The notes below the pieces were generated by a model. The model worked only from the letters and a program-made list of their open reading frames with translations. It ran no database searches and was not told where the DNA came from. Below are positions 9,578 through 21,008 of a stretch of DNA of 64,000 bases, piece after piece. The stretch is from Fagopyrum homotropicum (Eukaryota; Streptophyta; Magnoliopsida; Caryophyllales; Polygonaceae). Within the stretch, counting starts at the first letter, position 1. Each line of letters begins with the position of its first letter. The stretch is taken from NCBI GenBank assembly GCA_033239125.1, contig BSWB01000006.1, forward strand, positions 113,382,242-113,446,241, in the 5' to 3' direction. Position numbers and translations under genes: made by a program.

Positions 9578-12500
9578 CTATGCGCCGTTATTCCGTTGGA
9601 TTTCCTTATGCGAGGACGATTCACCGCGCGGTTCAGCTGATCCCATCTCAATGTGCACAGAGTTGTGAGCTGAATCTTCTCTTGATGACCCATGAGTTGA
9701 TTTTTTCTCAGTTCCGCTAACCGAAGCATTCTTCCAACCTTTCTTCTTCTTCGCCTTCTGTGCCCACCCGATAAGACCTACTTGAACATGCTCGTCAAAT
9801 ATTGCCTTCTTGAAGTTGGTACCCATCTTCATCACATCAGCACAAGAAAGGAAACAGTAGCTTTATAATCAGATATCATCTAGGAAAGCATCAAAATCGA
9901 ATGAGACCGAGCAAATTTACCTGTGTAACTATGGCATAGAGAGGTAATGTGCTGTAACTACAAAGAAACTGAATGATCACCCTGCAAAAGATTTCATGAA
10001 TGATAGAGTAAGGACTAGGGCTTGTTTGGTTTAGAATACAAACACTTCTTTCACTGAAAATATTAAGTTTAAGTTACCCAATGATGAGCCGCGGTATGAT
10101 GTAAACCACTTTTCCCATAATGCAAGAGCTAAAGCCGTATTGTACCTAAAGAGAGGCCAATGAATTCAGTTATCAATAGTTTCAAAGCTAGAGCTAGTGA
10201 ACCAGATTGCATAAACGTATGGAAAACAAGAAATAAGCTCACCCATATCCAAAAGAAGTAAGCGATCTCAAACGAGTTTTGGAATAGAATAAAATGGATA
10301 AAGATAAGCACGAGGTGAGGACGATTGAACCAGAAATGGTCATCAGAAGGCTTCACAACGAGCTCTCCTTCTATAGCTACATGTTTCTCAGCAACCTCAT
10401 GAGCTAGTTGGATAATCACATGCTCTAGCTTTGTACCAAGGGCAAGAAGAAGCTAGACAACAATACAATCACACAAAAGTCAGGGGGGGAAAAACTCGAT
10501 ATTATGATATTGTTTTGATATTTTCTGAAAAAATAACAGATTGGATTATTATTTGCTGCATTATCACCTAAGTTTTGGTTTCTGATTCACTCACCAAGAT
10601 ATAAAATTCAGAAAAAGCAAGAAATATTCAAAGAGTAGCTTGCTTACGAAGAACGGGATGAATGCAATCCAGAAATAGGTATGCCAACCTGGACAGATAA
10701 ACACGTCTAGATTAGCCTCTACAAAGAAACCTTAATCCGAGGTTATTTAGAAACATCAAACATTGATCAATCTTTTCATTCCCTATTAGCTTTTCACTTT
10801 AACTTCTGTTATTTGCAAAAATCATCACTTGACTTGCATTAAATCTGGATGAAAGCCGCTTTGATGGGGGGAGACATAATACTTATATGGCAACAGCAAA
10901 TTTACAAATGTATCAAACCAGATACCGAAAATGACAAAAACAAATATTGGTGCAAGTAACATAACAAATATAGCATACTCGTTGGTTTTCATTAAACATT
11001 GGAAATAATTTCTTACCATGAATATTCAGCAACAAGAACAGCATCACAAATATCCAGAGATACCAACTGCACCAAATAAATCAGTCAGTAATAATCACAA
11101 AGATTAGGTAGGATGAATGAACTAGGCTATGGTCAAATAAAACTCACCTTATACCAACCACGTGCTTAAAATCATCCTCGAGTGCTCGTATCATGTACTT
11201 GTGAAAGTTAAACTTACGATTTACCTTGCAATGTGTCTTAAGACAAAAACAGCCATGTATAAAAGAACAATTTGTAGCAAAAGAAAGAGTTAGAATACGG
11301 TAAAACTAGATAAACTTACCATAATAAAGCCGAGTCTCATTGCTGTGTATTCTGACTTTGTAACAGATCCATAGAATTGCTTAAAGAATGAATGCTGTAA
11401 AAATGCAACTATGAAACTAAAAAATGGTATACAAGAAGACCAAGTTCATGAAATTATCCAAAAATGGAACCAAATAAGTTCAAATTTAAAAGGGCATTAA
11501 AACCGAAATTTGCTCACCACCCATCCCATGAGTTTTGATCTTTTACCAACGCCCAGGAAATGTTCTTGAATGAAGGCATGTTGATGTACATGGGTAATCG
11601 TTGGTTTAAAAGCTGCATAAACAATTACATCAGATTTCGGGTAAAGCCCCGAAAAACTGTAATTAGCAACTACCTCACCTGCATCGGTATCATAGTTATC
11701 CTTTGCAATAGACTCTTCCCAAAATTTCCATTGCCGAATCTGAAACCATAAGAATATAAACTTAGTAGAAGAAAAAAGCAATAACAGCATGCAGTATAAT
11801 CACAAACAGAACAAGGAAACAGAATCACACACCCTTGCCCCACCAAAAAGCACAGTTAGAGCACAAAAAGTCACATGAACAAGAGCCAGCACAAAGATAA
11901 AAATGTGCAGATGATGAAGTGCTTCAACTGATAAAAATGGGACTTGATCCTGAACAAACAAAGCAAGAAAAACATCAGTAAATAGTCAAATCTTGGTATA
12001 TATTTCCGATGTGGGGTACACAAACTCAATAATCTTGCTGTCCATTAAACATCAAATGAATGTAGATCAAAACTCATAATTCTCCATGGAAACTCGATTT
12101 TAGGAAACCGAAATACAAGAGTGATGAACACCTTCTGAAGACAGTAAGCTTGCTGGGACGCATAATCCTCAGACAAAAGACGCCTTAGAGGGCCTGAAAT
12201 GTGTTTTGTAGTCGACTCTGAGGACTCCGATCCCAATTCGTTTCTACTACAAGGGAGCATGTGAACAACCAAATCCTTTGAGACACACATTTTGGATATG
12301 ACCCCTTGGAAGACTGTTAACAGTAAGGAGATGAACCCCAGAATCATCAATTCTGTGAAACCCACAAACAAAAATCGATCAAACTCCAAATACTTTTAGA
12401 ATCAAATCAAATCTCATAAACACTTATATGTTTTTTCATAATTACCTTCCTTGACCTTCTGAAGAGCCTCAAATAGAGGCTTCTGCCCATTCCTCTTGAA

Positions 12501-12721
12501 ATACTGATTCAAAATTTCAAACCCACATCGAAATCAATTTAAATCCTATAGAACAGAAATGTGAAGACTAAACCCTGAATCCTTATCGGATGAGGAAAAC
12601 CCACCTGACCGGCGAAGTGGAGACCACGCTCGACGCCGAATGAAATGGCTATGATGACGGAGCATACGGCGGCGACCACCCATGTCGGAGTGAATTCCAA
12701 AGTATGGCCTCCTTCCGCCAT
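9578..12721 (-). CDS. MLO-like seven-transmembrane protein, 14 exons
   Basis: MLO proteins are plasma-membrane proteins with seven membrane helices and a C-terminal calmodulin-binding site. Family members act as calcium channels and affect powdery-mildew susceptibility, root touch responses or pollen-tube reception. Exons read on the minus strand with GT/AG borders: 12721-12605, 12503-12446, 12352-12132, 11949-11833, 11739-11679, 11612-11518, about 11394-11320, 11236-11148, 11066-11017, 10688-10648, 10452-10243, 10145-10078, 9981-9921 and 9826-9578 (borders plus or minus 1-2). They join to about 503 residues. The start is MAEGGHTLEFTPTWVVA. Hallmarks include EELMILGFISLLLTVFQG, ALHHLHIFIFVLA, THVHQHAFIQEHFLG, GTKLEHVIIQLAHEVAEKHV and FHKYMIRALEDDF. 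The calmodulin-binding segment is near residues 437-455 (GWAQKAKKKKGW). Sequence resembles the AtMLO1/13/15 group. The C-tail is short and hydrophilic. No lesion is evident. Confidence 0.93.
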
Positions 12722-12940
12722 AGCCTTTTTCCTCTATCTTAATCTCTCCTTCTAGTGAGTTGGTGAATTGCTTCTTCTTGAAGAGGATGGGGACGGTTGA
12801 ACTGTCCAGTTGATTACGCGATTGATGGTAGAAATCTAGAAGTGAAATTTCTCATTACAAAGTCGAGAAAAAAACTCAAAACGTTTGGACTTTCTCTCTC
12901 CACTTGTTTTAAATGGACAATAAAAACGAGGTGAAGTGTT

Positions 12941-12952
12941 TTTATAAATAGA
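12941..12952 (-). promoter_or_regulatory. Possible TATA box of the MLO gene
   Basis: On the minus strand CTATTTATAAAA lies about 220 bases upstream of the MLO start codon, which would give a 5' leader of roughly 190 bases. This is positional inference only. No other TATA-like match closer to the ATG stood out. Confidence 0.3.
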
Positions 12953-13240
12953 ACAAAATAAACAAATAATAATCCGTAATCATTATTCATAAATGTAATT
13001 ACCTTCTTTTGCATGAAAATTAAAATAATTTTTTAGATATTTCTTAGTCATTAAGTTTTTATTTAGTAATTATATGAATATAATTTTTTTGAATTTGAAA
13101 TTTACAGTTGTACCGAATCAGCTTAAGGCTCGAAAATCAATTAGATTTTAGAATCAATGCAATGAATACAATTTTATTGCGAAAATCTTTTTTTTTTTTT
13201 TTACTTATTTTCACTCATTCAATTTGATTAGTATTAGTTT

Positions 13241-13365
13241 TTTTTTTTTTTGACGAGGTAATTTAAACACCCGGTTCGATCGGCTTTGCCGATCTACGTT
13301 CGGATCGGGTAGTAAATCGTGGCCCATTGCTGGGGGATACCCTCCCAATATCAATTTTTCCATAC
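13241..13365 (-). mobile_element. SINE-like retroposon with 15-bp target duplication
   Basis: A 125-bp insert is flanked by the perfect direct repeat GATTAGTATTAGTTT at 13226-13240 and 13366-13380. On the minus strand the insert runs from 13365, through GC-rich text containing GGGAGGGTATCCCCC, to a poly(A) tail (the T run 13241-13251). A poly(A) tail plus a long target duplication is the signature of L1-type retroposition. No protein is encoded. I see no clear tRNA A/B boxes, so it may be a 5'-truncated SINE or a short LINE 3' fragment. Confidence 0.75.
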
Positions 13366-13380
13366 GATTAGTATTAGTTT

Positions 13381-15289
13381 ATGGTTAGAATAAGAGTATT
13401 TTGTGACTCGATTTGAGAATATTTCCATCAATATTTAAGTCATGTTAATTTTTAAGATATGTTTGGGAATTCATTTTTAAGAAACTACGTGTTGATGGGG
13501 GCGACAAATTTGAGGTTGGCCAAATGGTTGGGTCCTATAAGAGGCCAACATTAGAGCTGCTATATCTAGCTGATCTTCTTTATGTGGAACCCACGTCAAT
13601 TTTGTTGGACCAATGTTTTTTTCATCTTGAAGAAGATTAATCTTGAGTCCAACCCACAACAATATATTTCAATTTTTAGGTTCAACTTTACGTATTTATA
13701 AGTCCGACGTCTTTAATTTTATTTTTTTACTTCAACGGTTAGCTTCAACGTCTTCAATTTTATTTTTATTTTAATTTTGTTGTTTTTTTATGTTTCTTAA
13801 TTTGAGATGTACTAAGTATATATTTATATTCATTTATGTTCTTATTAAAATGTTTAAAGATAAATATTAGTAATATATATGATATAAATGTTTATAAATA
13901 ACAATAAACTATGAGGTGGTTCATGCTTTTTTATGTTTCTTAATTTAATATTTAATCACAAAATTTAATATTTAGTTTATATTTATTTGATGTAATTCGT
14001 TTATAGCTTTATTAATAAAATAAATAATAGTAGATGATATATAATATGCATGTTAAGAACAAGTTTGGTGTCATTATTGTTTTGTGTATTTCAAGGAAGA
14101 AAAAAATCATGTTTGTGGGTAAACTTAATGAAAGAATATACCAATTATCTAAAGTTTTGTGTAACTTGAAATTTAAAAATAATATATTTAAAGTAAGATT
14201 GTGGAAAAAGATATCCATTTATTATTTTAATTTTAAAAATTTTAAAATCAATCTTACCAAATTTTTAAAAATTAATTTATAAAACTTCTCAACTGTTTTT
14301 TTAGTTATATTTTTAAACAATAAACTAAAATATTTAAGAAGTAAGTGATAATTATAGACACGCAAAAACAATATGGGTGATTTAAAAAAATATATATATT
14401 TAAAATGTGGGTAATTTAGTGTGATTTTAAGAATTTATGGACGCTTTTTATAATAAAATTGGTCATAAATTCACCATATATTAAAATTAATTTAATATGA
14501 AATAGTTTATATACCAAGTTTGTATTATTTTGATTTATATCTTAAAAACAAATCATCTTATATTTATAAAATAGTTTTTAAATATATTTTTAATTTATAA
14601 AATAGTTTTTTAAAAATAATTTTACGGTTTTTACTCTAAAAAATCATCTTTTACTCAATTAGCTTTTTTAATATATTTTTAAATTTTATAAAACGATATA
14701 AAAAAAAATTAAACTAGCCAAAGATGGGATGAGTGAGTATCGAGATTTGTTGATGAATCTTGTACCATCACATCAATAGGAACCTTTCAAAATAAACGTC
14801 ACGTCAAAAATTATAAAATTCTGAAAGTCATTTTCACGGCAAGAAAAACGAATTATGCAACTATATAGTTTTAAAACTGAAAATTGAAAAATGAAATTGG
14901 CACCAAAATACGTAAAAAGAACCTCTATCTACATGAAGGAAAAAAAACAATTCAGATCTCGTAGCATCCAATCACATTATCAGATCGCTTTATATTTTTT
15001 TTAAAAAAATATGTCAATTAGATGTAAAGAAGGAGAAAACAAATATAACAAATGAATAATTACTTTAAAATATGACAATTAGATGTTTGTCCTTTTTATT
15101 TAAAAAATATGTATGCCTTTTTATCCCCAAAAGATTGTTGTATATTTTGTGAAAAGATTGCTGAAAAAACGAACTTTTATTTTTTTTGATTTTTTTAAAT
15201 TATGTTTTTATTAGGTTCTTCAAAAACTGAAATGTATATTTTTATTTTTAGATTTTTTTTAAAAAAAAGTTATATATATTGAAGGGACT
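13381..15289. other. AT-rich intergenic sequence
   Basis: There is no gene. A GC-richer patch at 13495-13660 (GGTTGGCC, GGCCAACATTAGAGCTGCT) looks like a piece of a small DNA transposon, but I could not pair its ends. From 13680 to 15280 it is AT-rich sequence with short open frames of no recognisable domain. Confidence 0.4.
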
Positions 15290-15555
15290 ATTCGGTTGAG
15301 GAGACTCCTTGTTTATAAGAGGTTTTTACAAAAATTTGTTCATTTTTTCAACATAGTTCAGTTTTTTTAATTACTATATGTTCTTTTTTTTATTATAATA
15401 TTTTAAAATTTAGCTTTTATTCTAAGAAAATGAACGCATATTTTTGTTCATAATCTAAAGGAGAAGAAAAACGAACAACGATACAAAAATAAAATGCACA
15501 AATTTCTCATTATTTTTCTCCATAAGGAGTCTTCTCACCGGAACCAATATCTATT
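15290..15555. mobile_element. Candidate MITE
   Basis: The left end near 15295 (TTCGGTTGAGGAGACTCCTTG) is matched in inverted orientation by the right end near 15520-15550 (minus strand: TTCCGGTGAGAAGACTCCTTA). About 265 bases lie between, AT-rich and with repeated GTTCAT boxes. No target duplication could be fixed. Confidence 0.4.
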
Positions 15556-16167
15556 TTGAATGAAAGAATTTGGTGAAGTAGACTATTGTTTATTGGCTTT
15601 TGTTTTCACTTTAATTGAGTTACTACTATTACTCTATTGGGGATATATTTACTTATGAGATTATGGTATGAGTCTAGAACAATATTATTAAAAGGCATAG
15701 TTAGTGATATTGGTGGAATGAAAGAATTAGGGGAGTCTGCTATTGGGCCTCTTTACTCCTTAATATAAGTAACTAAGCAAACACCCCTTTATTTATATTA
15801 CTAGGTCAAGGCCGTGCGTGTTGCAAGATTATAATACGATGATAATCACGATACGCCTATATTTCATCGAGAAAATTACTACTAGTAGTAATGTGAGAGT
15901 GATCTTTGAATACAAGTTATGCTCTAATCTTGTGCTTATAATATCATTATTCAAACAAGTAAATTTCGGGTTAAAATGTTGACCGTATTAAATTGGTTTA
16001 ATCTTTTTATATCATTTGCTAATTTTTAAAGTTTCTATTATTTTTTTGTTCACTAGTAATAGTTTGTATTATTTTTAGTTATTTTTTTTAAGGTAGATAG
16101 TTTCTACTTTTATTTATTAAGTTTATTTTTTAATATTTTTGTAAGAAAATTTGATCTTATCTCATCT

Positions 16168-17135
16168 CATATCTATTAAAGCAGAGACCTTCTTTTCCAC
16201 GTGTCAACGCCACAATTCTCGCAGTTATTAAAAATATTTTTAAAAAGTTATTATTTTGGTTATTTTTGATAGAAAATAAAAAAAACAAATCCTGAATCTA
16301 TATTTAATTTTGGCGGATGATAGATGTACCGGCAAAAAGCGCTATTAGTAACCTAAATTACGTACGCGAAATGCGTACTTTCGTTTTTCAACTCCGAAAT
16401 CTAACTATGCATGTGGCGTGCGTAGTTGGAGCCGAGACAAAGCCGATAGGAGCCGATTAACTATGCTTGTGGTAAGTGTAGTTGAAGTTATATTAAAAAA
16501 AAAAAAAGCTCCAACTACTCTAATGATAAGCATAGTTGGAGTGAATTTTTTTTTCAAAAAAAGAAACTCCAACGTTGGTAGCCATTACCGAAGTTGGATT
16601 AAAAAAATAAAATAAAAAATCTCCAACTACGCTTACCATTAGCGTAGTTGTGCAGTTATTAAAAAAACTCACCAGCTCCAACCGGCTCAGGACGGCTCCA
16701 ACTACGCTTATCAAACGCGTAGTTTGAATCCAATGTGAAAAGCGAAACTAAGCACTTCACGTGTGTAGTTATGGTCACCAATAGCGGTTTTCGCCGGTAC
16801 GTCTCCCGTTAATTTTTTAAATCTTGCTATTTTTTTAGAAATCCAGTAAATTTTCTAATCAAATTCTAAACATATTTATTTTTATTCAATGCTAATATAT
16901 AATCATTACAAAAATATATTAAAAATTAAAATTTTAAGTAAAGGAACGTGATCTAATTATATTAAATATTAGTTAATATTTAATTAATTATAAAAGAAAA
17001 AAAATTAAAAGAGAATTAAAAATAATAATAACAATTATAATTTCATTCACCGAATTTTTATCTTACAAAAGTATACATATGAATTTTAAAGTATTAACTA
17101 TTTATTAAAACTCAACCCGCGGTGCGGATAATATA
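16168..17135 (+). mobile_element. Possible degenerate Helitron carrying the palindrome-array element
   Basis: The start TCTATTAAAGCAGAGACC at about 16168 resembles plant Helitron 5' ends. Near 17113 the short hairpin CCGCGGTGCGG is followed 8-12 bases later by ACAAGT, resembling the hairpin plus CTAG(T) 3' end in decayed form. Helitrons make no target duplication, so the boundaries rest only on these weak motifs. No Rep/helicase is encoded. Confidence 0.3.
16314..16813. mobile_element. 0.5-kb inverted-repeat element with eight 25-bp palindromic modules
   Basis: The outer ends are inverted repeats of about 40 bases: GTACCGGCAAAAAGCGCTATT near 16326, and its inverted counterpart GTACCGGCGAAAACCGCTATT read on the minus strand from about 16801. 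Between them are eight modules, each 25 bp, of the form AACTACGC(N9)GCGTAGTT: starts 16356, 16403, 16459, 16513, 16571, 16625, 16700 and 16746. The best are 16625-16649 (9-bp perfect arms) and 16700-16724. Others are degenerate in one arm. Modules are separated by short A or T runs and CTCCA/TGGAG boxes. No coding potential. It is probably a non-autonomous DNA transposon whose modules could be transposase-binding dyads. Confidence 0.65.
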
Positions 17136-17649
17136 CAAGTTGAGAATTAAAACCGTAAACAAATACTAATATTGTCTATTGTTGCAAAATTTGCGGTATT
17201 GAACAAAACTCAACATGCCAAATTTTGTTAAAGCCATCATTCAGATGATATTTATTAAATAACGTCTGAAATGTTCAATACTCCATGGGTCAAAAGAAAA
17301 AACTCAAAAAAGAGAGAGCAGATCTAACCTAATTTATTATTTATTTTTAAATTCTAAAGAGATGTATTTTTTTCAAAAATTAACTATGACCCACAAATTA
17401 ATAATTATTAATAATTTTAATTTATTACTAGATTTTCTCTTTGTTTTGGGGCTTTAAATTATCATACATATAAAAATACCCAAAACTAAATCATATCTCA
17501 TATAGTCATACGATATGCAATTGATGTATACACATTTGAAGTTCTTTTTAAAAAATAAAATGATAAATGAATAACTTCACATCTCTTTCATGTCCAAAAA
17601 ACATATTACTTCAAGCTAAATATTAGTCCATTCATCTTACAATACTTTG
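17136..17649. other. AT-rich intergenic sequence
   Basis: No gene, terminal structure or strong repeat is recognised between the inverted-repeat element and the second Copia relic. Confidence 0.4.
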
Positions 17650-17760
17650 TGTGAGAATTAGAGATGGGATAAATTCACTTTAGGATTTTCATCGACTGAT
17701 GGGTCATATTAATAGAGATTACGTATTTATATAATTACAATAAACATACCTCTATTTTTA
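17650..17760 (-). repeat. 3' LTR fragment of element 2
   Basis: Starts TGTGAGAATTA at 17650 and matches the LTR of element 1 (3720-3800) over about 75 bases, including CATCGACT-ATGG-TCATATTAATA. It is not similar to the 5' LTR of the same element at 21021. Confidence 0.6.
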
Positions 17761-17822
17761 ATATTCTATTATATCCCCAGTCGAAACTGGAGGACACATT
17801 ACAATGAGACTGAATCTAAAAT

Positions 17823-18855
17823 CTATAAACAATTGTCATGAGAGGCCCTTTGTACAGATATATGCATACTGAAAAGCCGAAGGTACGTGAAGAACTCAAA
17901 CATGACCACTGACAACATTATCCCGGACGAAATGAATGTAAATCTCAATATGTTTTGTTCGTTGGTGGTGAACCGGGTTGCTGGCAAGATAAGTAACAGA
18001 AATGTTGTCAGTGTAGACAATAGATGCCTTGGCAAGCGGGCAATAAAACTCATAGAAAAGATTGCATAGCCATGAACACTCAAAGACAACGTTGACAACT
18101 CCTCTATATTCTTCCTCTACACTAGACCGGGAAACCACATATTGCCTTTTGGTAGACCACAAGATTAATGTGTCATTGAAGAAGATATAGTAACCTGAGG
18201 TTGATCGTCGTGTATTAGGACAACCGGCCCGTCGGCATCTGTGTAGGCAATGAGGTCCGATTTCGGTGAAGGAGAAATGGTGATACCTAACGAAGATGTG
18301 CCAAAGATGTAGCGGATGATACGTTTGAGAGCAGCGAAGTGAGGCTCACGAGGCTCATGCATGAATAAGCATATCTGCTGGACAGTGAAACTCATGTCAG
18401 GTCTTGTGGAAGTAAGATATTGAAGTGCCCCTGCCAAGTTGTGGTACAATGTCGGATCACTGACAGGAGGTCCAGAAGAGGCGTTGAGCTTAATAGTTGT
18501 TTCAACAGGTGTGACCGCAGGTTTACATGCAATCATCTTTGCCCGTACAACAATCTCCCGAGCATACTTGTCTTGAGACAAGAATAGACCTGAAGAGGAG
18601 CGCTGAACAGATATGACCAAGAAATAAGATAATGGGCCTATATCAGACATAACAAACTCCTTATTGAGGGAAGCAGTGAGAGTAGTACGGAGTTCATTGG
18701 AGGAAGCCGTTAGGATAATATCATCAACATAGAGTAAGAGATAATCAAGATGATTTCCATGCCGATAGATAAAGAGAGAAGAATCCCTCTTAATGTTGAC
18801 AAATCCAATGTTGAGCAAATATCTTGCAAGTCGTTGATACCACGCCCGGGGTGCC
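17823..18855 (-). pseudogene. Copia RT (C-terminal half) and RNase H
   Basis: The 217-codon frame 18818-18165 starts inside RT with LLNIGFVN and contains the catalytic LLLYVDDIILTASS, then LSQDKYAREIV, YHNLAGALQYLTSTRPDMSF and ALKRIIRYIFGTSSLGI. RNase H continues in another frame from 18162: KRQYVVSRSSVEEEYR (normally ...SSAEAEYR, so the A-E-A-E motif is altered), VYTDNISVTYLASNPVHHQRTKHIEI and then VRDNV. The first half of RT is missing through the deletion at about 18855. The YVDD motif is intact, but the frame is not. Confidence 0.85.
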
Positions 18856-19360
18856 CGTTTGAATTGTTATGGAGGGAAGAATGTTAAGAAGGAAGCATGA
18901 CATACCAAGAACATGAGGCCAAAAGGAGACGGGTATAGATGCATGAAAGAGAAGAGATCGCATCATGTTGTTGATAGTGCGGATGATGCGTTCTGCTTTT
19001 CCATTTTGTGAGGAGGTGTGTGTACATGAGAAGCAAAAGTGAATGTCACGGTGGGCAAAGAATGAGTGAAATTGATTGTTATTAAATTCGCGACCCATGT
19101 CACATTGAAAATTTTTGATAGGCATATTAAATTGAGTCTTGACAAACTGATAAAATTGCACAAAATGATAACAAAAAAAACTTGAGATTTAAAGGTGATG
19201 GGAAAAACCCAAAGAAAATGGGAGAAATCATCAAGAAATTATAAGTATTATTTGAAGCCTTTCTGACTAGAAATCGAAGAAGTCCAAAAATCGCTATGTG
19301 TGATATTTTGTATTCATTTTTAATAAGGAGCACATCTTCATGCTTTGTCATGCTTGTCAA
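18856..19360 (-). pseudogene. Copia integrase core
   Basis: Two overlapping frames hold the DDE integrase: FYQFVKTQFNMPIKNFQCDM with the second catalytic Asp, then SSQNGKAERIIRTINNMMRS with the catalytic Glu, then FLLNILPS. The upstream part (19360-19165), carrying the first Asp region, is frameshifted. The enzyme would insert the element's cDNA into host chromosomes. It ends where deletion joins it to RT. Confidence 0.8.
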
Positions 19361-19394
19361 CTAGGGATACATTACAAACTCCCTTTTGAACTGT

Positions 19395-19860
19395 CTACAA
19401 CTGGCGTGCCAGGATGACCAAGACGAGCATGCCAGAGACTCGGGGACTGAGAGGAAAGGGCAAGGGCTCACGCAGACTTGGTGGTAACTGGATAAAGATC
19501 CCAGAGCTATTGCATCTCAGACGTGTGGTCTTCATGTGTAAATCCTTCACAGAAAAACCAAACGAGTCAAATTCAACATTGGCGTGGTTATCTGTAGTGA
19601 AAGCGCCGGATAAAGACAAGGTTTTTAACAACTTGAGGAGCGGTAAGGACTTTGGATAATTGGAGAGGTTAGGTAGGTGTGCTAAGATGGGCGTCACCAA
19701 GACATGTAGATTGTATTCACATGCCATTGCGAATAGTTACCGAATTAAATGAACCATTATGCGAGATGGATGAGAGGTTACCTGAATTATTGGTCATGTG
19801 AGATGTCACACCGGTGTCCATGTACCATATCTACGGGATTTAGCGTCATGGTCGAAAAGG
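19395..19860 (-). pseudogene. Copia protease and pre-integrase remnant
   Basis: Reading from 19860 down, a decayed protease start is visible (MTLNP.D followed by a corrupted WYMDTG-like region and SH-TNNS). Then come ANVEFDSFGFSVKDLHMKTT and, near 19400, LWHARLGHPGT, the pre-integrase zinc-binding start (broken across frames). The active-site triplet is not preserved. Confidence 0.65.
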
Positions 19861-19899
19861 CATGCTCGACTGAAGTGGGTTGCTGAGAAACCCCAACCA

Positions 19900-20890
19900 T
19901 GGTGAAATGGACTTGAGGTGTGTTGGGCTGTGCAGGAATAGGGGTCAATAACCCTTGCTGATTCCAATGGGCCGGATTGGGAAAACGCTAGGTTTGGAAT
20001 TGGGTTGGAGCATCCGCTGGGCCTGATTCCTGTGGGCCGGCTACTGAGGGTTTCCATTGGAAACGAGAATCCAGCCATAGGGAGGCCGGAACTCGAAGCG
20101 TGTCTGCGGTAGAGAATCGGTGCGACCTTTGCTCTTCCGGACACGCCCCCGGTGGCGAGATGTGATGTTGGTCTGGCCAGCATGGGAGGGGTTGGTGTTG
20201 TCGAATAGCGTCTTAGGCGACGACCCACCAGCGGAGGTCTGAAGGGCGGTGCAGTCCTTGCCACTCGACTGTTGGCCTGCCATTCGGGTTTCTTCGAGAA
20301 TGAATCGTGAGCGTGCCTTTTGATACGTCGACAAAGGATCCGATTGCTGAATAAAACTTGCATTGACATTGTACTCAGCAGGCAAACCAAACAAGAGTTG
20401 AAGAACTAACCGATTGTTTGTGATTGGAGAGTCGACGCCCTTGAGTTGGTCGGGCAAGGTCTTCTTGTGTTGACGGTAAGCAGACACGGACGCAAAAGAC
20501 GTCAATTTGCCGTTGGAAAATTCTTGTTCCAGATAGACTGCACGTGTATGCTTATTGTCTTGAAAAATGTCCTTAACTCGACCCAAAGCTTTGAGAGCGG
20601 TGTCGTCAAGGTCGAGAATTTGAAGACCAATTTCATTAGAGACCGTATTGTAGATCCATTGGAGAACCGTGGCATCGACTTGGTTCCATAGATCATCGTC
20701 AATTTCTGCAAGAAGGGGAACTTTGGCGTCAATGTGATCGAAGACATTATGCACCTTGGCGGTGATGCAAAAGAGAGTGACCCAGGACGCATATGGTGTG
20801 TCATGATCTAGAATGAGTACGATGTTATTCTTAATGTTGGATATCCCAAGAGCGGAATGAAACGATTATTTCTTCTTTGTAGACATTGTA
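19900..20890 (-). pseudogene. Copia gag (UBN2 type)
   Basis: The 237-codon frame 20754-20041 reads HNVFDHIDAKVPLL, VDATVLQWIYNTVS, LQLLFGLPAEYNVNASFIQQ and RSRFILEETRMAGQQ. The N-terminal part, SFHSALGISNIKNNIVLIL, lies upstream near 20860-20800, preceded by a stop codon a few residues after the ATG at about 20887. The basic and proline-rich tail runs to about 19900 with frame changes. It is the same gag family as the inverted gag at 2894-3718. Confidence 0.85.
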
Positions 20891-21008
20891 TGTGTGATGG
20901 AGGAGAAGAGAAACCAGGGCACACAACGACCACAAGGAGGCGGCACCGGCGGCGTAGAGAAGAGGTGGAGGCGTGAAAAAAATTGAAGGGAGAGTTATGG
21001 ATCGTAAC

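Noticed and set aside
13495..13660. GC-richer patch with GGCCAACATTAGAGCTGCT text, possible Harbinger-type MITE
   Set aside because: I could not pair inverted ends or find a 3-bp duplication.
15803..15830. ACTAGGTCAAGGCCGTGCG, resembling a Helitron 3' end on the minus strand
   Set aside because: The hairpin is incomplete and no matching 5' end was found. Too weak to list as a feature.
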